A stretch of 64,000 nucleotides of DNA from Dongia_B soli (GTDB taxonomy: Bacteria > Pseudomonadota > Alphaproteobacteria > Dongiales > Dongiaceae). Every line of letters begins with the position of its first letter. Position 1 is the stretch's first letter. Made by a program: the position numbers and the translations under genes. Location of the stretch: the NCBI RefSeq assembly GCF_034044715.1, contig NZ_JAXCLW010000001.1, forward strand, positions 434,001 through 498,000. The letters run 5' to 3'. This document shows positions 24,196 to 30,813 of this stretch, one piece after another. The notes under the pieces are model-generated. The model did not search any database, was not told where the DNA came from, and saw nothing but the letters and a program-made list of their open reading frames with translations.

Positions 24196-25746
24196 TCAAC
24201 CGCAGCCTTCCATGTTGTAAATCTCTTGATAGCGCAGGGCTGATTGCTGCCAGCTGAAGGAACGCGTCATCGCTTGGCGGCGCATCTTGTTGAGCCGGCG
24301 GCTCGAGGCGAAGGTATCCAGACCGCGTTTGATCGCCTCGAAGAACGATGGCAGCGTCGGCCCGGCGAACAAAAAACCGGTTTGGCCATCTTCAATCGTA
24401 TCCGCCAGCCCGCCGGTCTTATGTGCAATGGGCAGGGAGCCAAACCGTTGAGCGTACATCTGGCTAAGGCCGCATGGCTCGAAGCGAGACGGCATGAGGA
24501 GGAAATCGCTGCCCGCAAACATCCTGGTCGCTTCGTGCTGTTGGAAGCCGATCTTCACACCGACATGTTTGGGATGCCGTGTGGCCAATTCTTTTAGAGC
24601 TGCTTCGAATTGCGGCTCCCCACGCCCCGTTACCACCAGTTGGCCGCCCTGCTCAACCAGTCGATCTGCGGCTTCCAGCACAAGATCGACGCCTTTTTGG
24701 TGAACCAGCCGCGAAACGATGGCGAAAAGCGGCCCCTCTGATACCGCTAGGCCGAAGGATTGGCGGACCCGCGATGCAGTCCGTCTCTTGGACGCCCAAT
24801 CGCCTACACGTAGCGGCTTGCCAGCTCGCTGTTTCGGTTCCCAGCTCTCGTCGATACCGTTCAATATGCCGCTAAGCCGCCCCTCCTGTGCTCTCTTGCG
24901 CAGCAAGCCGTCGAGACCGCAGCCGAATTCAGGCGAGGTGATTTCCTCCGCATAGGTCGAACTGACTGTGGTGATATGCGAGGCATAGAAGATACCAGCT
25001 TTGAGGAAAGAGAGGCGGCCGTAGAATTCCACACCCTCCACCTGAAAGGCCTCCTGAGGAATATCCAACGTCCGCAATCGCTGGTAATCGAAAAGGCCTT
25101 GATAAGCGAGATTGTGGATTGTCAGCATCGTCGGGATGTTGATGCCGCGCCAATTCAGATATCCCGATGTCAGCGCAGAAGGCCAATCATTCAGATGGAC
25201 GAAGTTCGGGGTCCACTCCAACCCCGAAAGGCCGCCGCCAATCTCCGCCGCAGCCAGACTGAGCCGGGCGAAGCGGATGTCGTTGTCTTGCCAATCCCGG
25301 CCTTCGGAATCTTGGTAAGGCGTACCATCGCGTGTATAGAGCTCATCGCACCGGACGATATAAAGGATGAGACCATCGGGTGCTTGCACCCGGCCGATCG
25401 AGCAGGCGGGCAAGCCGGCCGCAGCAGGCAGATGCGCCAAGATCTCCATCGCCGGATGGCGCGCCAGGACTTCGCGATAACCCGGAAGAAGAACGCGGAT
25501 GTCGCATAATTTCAGCAACGTCCGCGGCAAGGCGGCAGATACCTCACCCAGCCCGCCTGTCTTCACATAATCCTCAATTTCCGAGGTCACATAAAGGATA
25601 CGGCCTTGCGCGGCTTGGTCTGATAGTTGCCGGATCTCATCCGCCAAAACCTCGTCTGTTAAAGCCGTCACGCCTGTCTCTTTTTCCTCGTCCTTTTTGC
25701 GCGAAAATGACCGGACTTGGTGATGCGATGACGCGGTAGCCAGCAT
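24196..25746 (-). CDS. glgA: Glycogen synthase (GT5)
   Basis: Transfers glucose from ADP-glucose to the non-reducing end of alpha-1,4-glucan. Length 516 residues, about 35 longer than usual because of a polar N-terminal leader before ILYVTSEIEDYVKTGGLGEVSAALP, which carries the KTGGL nucleotide loop. Other marks: TIHNLAYQGLFDY, SRLVHQKGVDLVLEA (Arg/Lys of the active site), SRFEPCGLSQMYAQRFGSLPIAHKTGGLADTI with the conserved Glu. The usual H-x-HDW-[HQ] block reads HLNDWPSAL here, so the residue after the Trp is Pro. No glgC is in the window. An EcfG-type promoter candidate lies 35 bases upstream (25781-25805). The start at 25746 was taken; an internal start closer to ILYVTSE is possible. Confidence 0.93.
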   Translation of the reverse strand: MLATASSHHQVRSFSRKKDEEKETGVTALTDEVLADEIRQLSDQAAQGRILYVTSEIEDYVKTGGLGEVSAALPRTLLKLCDIRVLLPGYREVLARHPAMEILAHLPAAAGLPACSIGRVQAPDGLILYIVRCDELYTRDGTPYQDSEGRDWQDNDIRFARLSLAAAEIGGGLSGLEWTPNFVHLNDWPSALTSGYLNWRGINIPTMLTIHNLAYQGLFDYQRLRTLDIPQEAFQVEGVEFYGRLSFLKAGIFYASHITTVSSTYAEEITSPEFGCGLDGLLRKRAQEGRLSGILNGIDESWEPKQRAGKPLRVGDWASKRRTASRVRQSFGLAVSEGPLFAIVSRLVHQKGVDLVLEAADRLVEQGGQLVVTGRGEPQFEAALKELATRHPKHVGVKIGFQQHEATRMFAGSDFLLMPSRFEPCGLSQMYAQRFGSLPIAHKTGGLADTIEDGQTGFLFAGPTLPSFFEAIKRGLDTFASSRRLNKMRRQAMTRSFSWQQSALRYQEIYNMEGCG

Positions 25747-25780
25747 GACAGCTCTTCTCCTGACGGGATAGCTGCGCAGT

Positions 25781-25805
25781 AACCAAAGGAAGACGATACT
25801 GTTCC
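25781..25805 (-). promoter_or_regulatory. Candidate EcfG (general stress) promoter for glgA
   Basis: On the minus strand: GGAAC, a 16-base spacer, then GGTT. The known alphaproteobacterial EcfG consensus is GGAAC-N16/17-CGTT, so the -35 is exact and the -10 matches three of four. The -10 ends 35 bases before the glgA start. Confidence 0.55.
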
Positions 25806-25869
25806 GGTGCGCATGAGATTTTATGCATTTTATACGCGATCTTAATTTTTACGGGTATGGAACCATTCG

Positions 25870-26259
25870 ATGACCGTCGTGTTGATGCCCGTCTTCTTTA
25901 ACGCGATAGGCACCACGATGTTCTGGCTGGGGCTGACAACGCTTTCGATCGGGGCATTCATCATTGAATGCCTTTTTTTCCTTTTCATCTTGCAGATTCC
26001 CTATTTTGCCAGCGCTCTGGCGGCCTCACTGAATGTGGCGATGGGATTGTTCGTCGCCGGCATTGCCTATTGGCGACGGCAACCTGTCGAAACCTGGTTG
26101 ATTTACGGTGCCTTTGCTTGGCCGGCAGCGCTGATTCATCTCCTAAGCATCCCCAGCAACCGCGCACAGGCAGTTGTGCCCGAGCCGGTGATATTGTCGG
26201 AGACCGCCGAGAAGATTGCAAAGACGGCAGCAGGGCAAGAAATTCCGCGCCTGCCCTAG
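25870..26259 (+). CDS. Small membrane protein of unknown function
   Basis: Protein of 129 residues with three or four predicted membrane helices: about residues 15-36 (TMFWLGLTTLSIGAFIIECLFF), 37-60 (LFILQIPYFASALAASLN), 60-75 and 85-102 (IYGAFAWPAALIHLL). The C-terminal 30 residues are soluble and acidic/basic mixed. I do not recognise a family. It is divergent from glgA with a 123-base gap that contains the glgA promoter candidate. The ribosome-binding site is weak, so the start is uncertain. Confidence 0.55.
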   Translation: MTVVLMPVFFNAIGTTMFWLGLTTLSIGAFIIECLFFLFILQIPYFASALAASLNVAMGLFVAGIAYWRRQPVETWLIYGAFAWPAALIHLLSIPSNRAQAVVPEPVILSETAEKIAKTAAGQEIPRLP

Positions 26260-26262
26260 CTA

Positions 26263-26324
26263 CAGCCTCAAAGCCTGCGGCATCGAGAAATCCCATGGTC
26301 ATTTTTCCAAATCACTTGAGGCTG
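26263..26324. repeat. Wide inverted repeat between convergent genes
   Basis: Nine-base arms CAGCCTCAA (26263-26271) and TTGAGGCTG (26316-26324) separated by 44 bases, in the gap between the membrane protein gene and the convergent receiver gene. There is no T-run and the loop is long, so it is a weak terminator candidate at best. Confidence 0.25.
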
Positions 26325-26369
26325 GCCCCCCAGTGCGGAGGACGCAGCGTCACGCCTCTGACGAAGCGG

Positions 26370-26756
26370 TTACTGATCGCATGTACATTTTAGACCGAAC
26401 TTCTCCAGCACAGCTTCCAGCTCGTCCAGATCGTACGGTTTTCCAAGATAGGCGACGAGAGGATCGTCTTTGAAGTTTTCTTCCACACTTTCCTTACCGT
26501 AACCGGTCACGAGCGCGATCGGCAGCTGCTCATTCAGCCGGCGGAGTTCCCGCGCCAAATCGTCTCCTTTCCGGTCCGGTAAACCGATATCGATGATGGC
26601 TGCCTTTATATCATCAGCATGTGCGCGAAACTTGCTCGCCGCATCAGACGAATTGCCGGCCTCGTCAACCTTCCACCCCAAATCCTGCAATGCTTCCGAT
26701 GCAATCAAACGAACAATTGCGTCGTCTTCAACCAGCAAAATGGTGTGCCCTTGCAT
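26370..26756 (-). CDS. Single-domain response regulator
   Basis: Receiver-only protein, 128 residues from the Met at 26756 (MQGHTILLVEDDA); GAGGGG just upstream supports this over the Met at 26768. Acidic pocket EDD, phospho-acceptor Asp in IIDIGLPDRKGDD, conserved Thr in LVTGYG and Lys in YLGKPYD are all present, so it should be phosphorylatable. No output domain. It is encoded downstream of the Cache/HAMP histidine kinase (304-base gap). In general stress systems such stand-alone receivers act as phosphate sinks or modulators; this role is inferred. The tail KCTCDQ is unusual in having two Cys. Confidence 0.9.
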   Translation of the reverse strand: MQGHTILLVEDDAIVRLIASEALQDLGWKVDEAGNSSDAASKFRAHADDIKAAIIDIGLPDRKGDDLARELRRLNEQLPIALVTGYGKESVEENFKDDPLVAYLGKPYDLDELEAVLEKFGLKCTCDQ

Positions 26757-27060
26757 CTGCCCCCTCATAGCACTTCAGCAGTATCGGCTGTCCCAGCGGC
26801 TCCTGTTGGCCTTTAGCGGGATGCATCGTCATGGCGCTGGCATCCCAAGAGATCCGCCCTCAGACGTCTAACGCAGGCGTTTCTGCCTTTGGTCTTTGCA
26901 GTGAACGCAACGAACCGTCATATAGTTAAGCGGCAGAACTGCAAGGCTTCAACTCAATTTAATTAATCGGCACCCTCTCTGCACAGCGAAGCGAAGCTTG
27001 CCGGATGCTGCCTGGTGTTTTTCTTACCATGACCTTTGTCACAGTGGGCGCCCATTCTGC
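26757..27060. other. Intergenic region between receiver gene and histidine kinase gene
   Basis: About 300 bases without a supportable gene. It holds the leader of the receiver gene and an AT-rich patch (TTTAATTAAT near 26957-26966). I found no EcfG-type element, no clear sigma-70 promoter and no strong terminator. Short open frames here lack ribosome sites and recognisable products. Confidence 0.5.
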
Positions 27061-28800
27061 TTATGCTTCCTTGCGGATGTCGGCGGGATTGGCCGGTTCC
27101 TCATGCAAGAAGAAGCGTATGGTTGCCGCGCCGGGATTGCTTTCCGTGCTCTCAATATCGCCTCCCAGTTGCTTGGCCAAAGCGCGGACGAGCGAAGCAC
27201 CGAGACTCGATTTCTCGAGGTAGTCAGAGCGCGGTGTAAGAGCGACGCCTGAAAACGAGATCACCAGCGTAGCCTTCTCGTTATCCGTTGATGTCAAATT
27301 CAAGCGGATCGCGACCGCAGACTGTTCTGAAAATGATTTGACGCCGCTGCAAACGATCTCCGTGATCACGAGCGCTAAAGGAACGACTTTATCTATATTC
27401 AGGTTTTGTTTCGCAATTTCCGCGCGAAGTTGAATATCGCCCCGCTTTCGCAGATGCCCCCCCAGCAAATTGCAGAGGGCATCGACGAAAGGTTGCAACG
27501 CCACCGACTTCATATCTTCTTTCTCATAGAGGTGCCGCTGGGCGAGGGCCAAAGCACTGACTCTTAACTGAAGATCCGAAATGCCGACATGCTCCTGGTC
27601 GCTCATCGGCAGCCGTGAATAGAGGCTGAGGAAACTGATGACGATTTGAAGATTGTTTTTGATACGATGGTGCAGCTCGCGCAGCATTCGTTGGCGCTGA
27701 TCGACCATTTCATTCAGAGCCGCATCCCGGTCGTGAATCTTTTGCGCCATTCCCCCCAATGTTTCGCCCAGGTTTCTCAGTTCGCGCGGCGCATTCGTAA
27801 GTCGGATTTCCGGCGCCAGATTGCCCTGGCTGATTTCATAGGCCACCTGGGTTAGCCGTTCGGTCCATTGGGTGATCAGAAGTCGCGTCCCCACAAGTGC
27901 GACACCGATGCCCGTGGCAGAGATAAGGCATAGAACCAGAATTTGAGAAAACAGGCTATTCCTGGGTGATTGCTGCAAATCTGCCAGCGGCATGCCCAGC
28001 AGCACGTAGAGCGGATAACCTGTGACCGGAATCAGTGTATAGAACCGGTCCACCCCATCCCGCCCCGTTGCACCGAATTCGTGCTGCATTCCGTCGCGAA
28101 TGATGTGCTTTTCCGCTGATGCGGGGAAGGCTTGCTGCGTCTGCGCGCCAGGCGATGTCAGCTCGACCACCGCCTTCCCCGTATCATCCAGTATGTAAAG
28201 GCTGGAGCTCTCGGGAAGAGGCGTGCCGGAATATAGCTCCGTGAGCCAATCGATACGCAGGTCCAGAGCAAGGACCCCAAGCAAGTGCCCATCGGACGTC
28301 AAGACGGGTGCCGCCAGGACAAAGACCGGTTGGTTTGATATCCGGCCAATTAGGGAACCACTTAATACGAAGTTGCCGGTGCTGACGACCCGCTTGAACC
28401 AGCCGGACTGCGCGACATTCAAGGCACCTTTTTGGCCGGCCGGGTAACAGATCGGCTCGCCATCCAGATTAGCGAGGACAGCCCCGCTGAAGCTCGGATA
28501 GGGTTTCAGGGCGGCGGCAAGCAAGGCCGCGCATTGTGTGCTGTCCTGTCCGGCCGCGGCGGCTAGGATCGCAGGGTCCCTGGCCAGACCCCGGACCAGT
28601 TGCTCGTTTCGCTGCAGGATGTGCCGCTGGTCTTCAGCAACGAGCGCGCCATATCGTGCGATGGAGGCGCGCCCCGCTTCCATCAGGTTCGCATAATGCC
28701 GGGAGGCGACGATGATCCCGAATAGACTTGGGATGAGAACGGCAAGCGCAAAAATCAGAACTAGACGATAACGTAATGAATCGAAGAGCTGTTGCCGCAT
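27061..28800 (-). CDS. Cache/HAMP histidine kinase (HisKA_2 type) with degenerate ATPase motifs
   Basis: Membrane sensor of 579 residues. Helix at 12-34, a periplasmic Cache-like sensor (about 35-280, with GSLIGRISNQPVFVLAAPV and LGVLALDLRIDWL), second helix at 286-308, HAMP (about 310-365), then a HisKA_2 dimerisation box ELHHRIKNNLQ with the phospho-acceptor His at 377/378. The ATPase domain is odd: the N-box, normally NELVTNALKH, reads TEIVCSGVKS (Asn replaced by Ser485), and the G1 box, normally DxGxG, reads SFSGVAL with no Asp. The later SLGASLVRALAKQLGG block is kept. It lies 72 bases after phyR on the same strand. HisKA_2/HWE kinases usually control PhyR; this one may act mainly as phosphatase or scaffold. 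Confidence 0.9.
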   Translation of the reverse strand: MRQQLFDSLRYRLVLIFALAVLIPSLFGIIVASRHYANLMEAGRASIARYGALVAEDQRHILQRNEQLVRGLARDPAILAAAAGQDSTQCAALLAAALKPYPSFSGAVLANLDGEPICYPAGQKGALNVAQSGWFKRVVSTGNFVLSGSLIGRISNQPVFVLAAPVLTSDGHLLGVLALDLRIDWLTELYSGTPLPESSSLYILDDTGKAVVELTSPGAQTQQAFPASAEKHIIRDGMQHEFGATGRDGVDRFYTLIPVTGYPLYVLLGMPLADLQQSPRNSLFSQILVLCLISATGIGVALVGTRLLITQWTERLTQVAYEISQGNLAPEIRLTNAPRELRNLGETLGGMAQKIHDRDAALNEMVDQRQRMLRELHHRIKNNLQIVISFLSLYSRLPMSDQEHVGISDLQLRVSALALAQRHLYEKEDMKSVALQPFVDALCNLLGGHLRKRGDIQLRAEIAKQNLNIDKVVPLALVITEIVCSGVKSFSEQSAVAIRLNLTSTDNEKATLVISFSGVALTPRSDYLEKSSLGASLVRALAKQLGGDIESTESNPGAATIRFFLHEEPANPADIRKEA

Positions 28801-28872
28801 GTTCCCCGGGTCAATAACTTCGATTCAATTGGGTTCACCCTCGGCCGCGACATCGCGCGACCGGCATGAATA

Positions 28873-29709
28873 TCAGCCGGCCGCCTGCCGGTCCGGGCCG
28901 TTACCCGATTGGTTGGAGCTTCGGTTGGAGAGCGCCTGGGTTATCGTGACGCGCAGCGTATCCGGCTCGAAGGGCTTCGTCACAAGATAGGTTGGTTCGG
29001 GGCGATCCCCGGTCAGCAGCAGCTCGGGATAAGCGGTGATGAAGATGACCGGCACATCTGATGACGCCAGTATTTCCGTCACCGCCGTGAGACCCGATCC
29101 ACCGGCACCAAGATTGATGTCGGCCAGAATGAGGCCCGGCTTGCGGGCCGCCGCCAAGGCAATCGCTTCGGCCTGATTTGACGTCGTGCCGGCGATCTTA
29201 TGTCCCATTTCGGTGACGAGGCTGCAAATATCGAAAGCAATCACTGGTTCATCCTCGATTACCAGGATCGAGGTCGATAGCTGCTTCTTAACGGTATCCC
29301 AAGCATCCCGCAGAAGATCGACCACTTCTGTCTCGGAGATACCCAGAATGGCCGCAACATCGGACGTCGAGAACTTCTCCAGGACCGTGAGGAGGAGAAC
29401 CTGCCTTTCGGTTGGCGGAAGCGCATCCAAGCGCGCCTGGATGGAATGGTCCGGGGACACTTCCGTGCCGGCCGGCGCGTCGCTCGTTGCGCCAGGCGTC
29501 ATCCGCCAGACATCGTGAAACAGCTTAAAGAGCTGCACGTGGACATCGTCATCGGCGGAGATGACAGACGGTTGATTCAAAATAGTTTCCAGACACAGGC
29601 GCACATACATGTCGCCGGATTTTTGCGAACCGAGCAATGCCCTCGCATAGCGGCGCAAATATCTGACATTAGCCACGATAGTCTCGGAAAGGTCGTGACC
29701 GGATTTCAT
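28873..29709 (-). CDS. phyR: General stress response regulator PhyR
   Basis: Anti-anti-sigma response regulator, 278 residues. The N-terminal half is a sigma-factor mimic (sigma-2-like YLRRYARALLGSQKSGDMYVRLCLETIL; sigma-4-like LPPTERQVLLLTVLEKFSTSDVAAILGISETEVVDLL). The C-terminal half is a receiver with EDE, Asp in LILADINLG, FITAYPE and TKPFEPD. When phosphorylated, PhyR binds NepR and frees EcfG. AGGAG precedes the ATG. It is divergent from nepR-ecfG, the usual arrangement in alphaproteobacteria. Confidence 0.97.
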   Translation of the reverse strand: MKSGHDLSETIVANVRYLRRYARALLGSQKSGDMYVRLCLETILNQPSVISADDDVHVQLFKLFHDVWRMTPGATSDAPAGTEVSPDHSIQARLDALPPTERQVLLLTVLEKFSTSDVAAILGISETEVVDLLRDAWDTVKKQLSTSILVIEDEPVIAFDICSLVTEMGHKIAGTTSNQAEAIALAAARKPGLILADINLGAGGSGLTAVTEILASSDVPVIFITAYPELLLTGDRPEPTYLVTKPFEPDTLRVTITQALSNRSSNQSGNGPDRQAAG

Positions 29710-29929
29710 TCCCTACTCCTGTCCAGAAACAGCTATTCTTCCAGAGACTAGACTCGCCTTAACCGCCGCGAGCCACACATTTTCGTGAATTCACGCATTC
29801 TTCCCCAAATTCTTTAAGTATGCGCACATATTAGGCGTGTGAGGCTAATGCATCGGGCATTGAGCTTGAGGGCTCCGTTTACTCCCAGCTTTCACGGTAT
29901 TCGTTGTGCAATCAGAGAAGAAACCGAGC

Positions 29930-30148
29930 ATGTTGAAGGACGAACGCCAAAACATCGGTGGCGGAGAGAGTTGCTCGAAGGTCGACGACACTGGCACGGA
30001 TAACTGCATTTCGATTGAAGAGCATGCCCCGATCGTTATTGATCGGTGGTTCGATGCTCAGGTTAAGCGGTTGTATGGCGAAGTCGTTTCGGAAGACCTT
30101 CCTGATGACCTATTGCGATTGATCACGAAACTAAGGAAGTCATTCTGA
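29930..30148 (+). CDS. nepR: Anti-sigma factor NepR
   Basis: Small anti-sigma factor of 72 residues from the ATG at 29930 (80 from a GTG at 29906). The core IDRWFDAQVKRLYGEVVSEDLPDDLLRLITKL matches the two-helix NepR signature, which holds EcfG inactive until phosphorylated PhyR competes. AGAGAAG lies about ten bases before the ATG. The N-terminal 30 residues are polar and probably disordered. ecfG follows after 53 bases. I could not find an EcfG-type element in the 220-base gap with phyR. Confidence 0.92.
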   Translation: MLKDERQNIGGGESCSKVDDTGTDNCISIEEHAPIVIDRWFDAQVKRLYGEVVSEDLPDDLLRLITKLRKSF

Positions 30149-30201
30149 CATTGGCGGCGCTTGGCCATCTGGCCCGGCAGGCAAAACGATGAGGGCGTAG
30201 A

Positions 30202-30801
30202 TTGATCAGCACCATGCAAAAGACAGATGTGGAGAGCTTTGATTTCAAGGCTTCCCTCGTCGATGCAATACCCCATCTTCGCGCATTTGCGCGTTCACTC
30301 ACTCATAACGCCGATTTCGCGGATGATCTCGTTCATGATGCCGTTCTTCGGGCATTGGATGCGGCCGAGCAATTCACCCCCGGCACGAATTTCCGGGCCT
30401 GGATATTCACGATCCTCCGGAATCACTTTTACAATGAAGTCAAACGCTGGCGGGGTCGCGTCGTCTCGCTCACCGACAGCCAGGCGAACCTGCGCAAGAT
30501 CGATCCGCAACAGGAAGCCAATCTTGAATTCGACGATTTCCAGCGCGCATTCTGGCAGCTGTCGCCCAACCAGCGCGAGGTCCTGACCCTGGTGGGCGCA
30601 GAAGGTCTGACCTATGACGAGGCCGCCCAGATCTGCAATTGCTGTGTCGGTACCGTTAAAAGCCGGGTATCGCGCGCCCGCTATGAGCTGAAGCGGCTGA
30701 TGTCAGACGATTCCTTGGTGTTGCGGCGCATCGAATTGGCAAAGGCCTGCAAGGACCAGAACCGCGCGCCGTTGCGTCTCAAGAAAATCGGCGACTACTG
30801 A
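30202..30801 (+). CDS. ecfG: General stress sigma factor EcfG
   Basis: ECF sigma factor of group 15 type, 199 residues. Region 2: HLRAFARSLTHNADFADDLVHDAVLRALDAAEQFTPGTNFRAWIFTILRNHFYN; region 4: AFWQLSPNQREVLTLVGAEGLTYDEAAQICNCCVGTVKSRVSRARYEL. The spacing after GAGGG favours the TTG at 30202; the ATG at 30214 is the alternative. It is encoded directly after its anti-sigma NepR and divergent from PhyR. Likely targets inside this window are listed as promoter features. Confidence 0.96.
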   Translation: MISTMQKTDVESFDFKASLVDAIPHLRAFARSLTHNADFADDLVHDAVLRALDAAEQFTPGTNFRAWIFTILRNHFYNEVKRWRGRVVSLTDSQANLRKIDPQQEANLEFDDFQRAFWQLSPNQREVLTLVGAEGLTYDEAAQICNCCVGTVKSRVSRARYELKRLMSDDSLVLRRIELAKACKDQNRAPLRLKKIGDY

Positions 30802-30813
30802 ACCCTCGCGGGT

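Noticed and set aside
26593..27252. Several short plus-strand open frames around the receiver and kinase genes
   Set aside because: They are shadows of minus-strand genes or lack start signals; none has a recognisable product.
28801..28805. GTTCC directly before the histidine kinase start (EcfG -35 on the minus strand)
   Set aside because: It abuts the ATG, so there is no room for spacer and -10 upstream of the gene.
29710..29929. EcfG promoter expected before nepR or phyR
   Set aside because: CGTT occurs at 29876 and 29902, but no GGAAC-like -35 lies 16-17 bases upstream; I could not support autoregulation from sequence.
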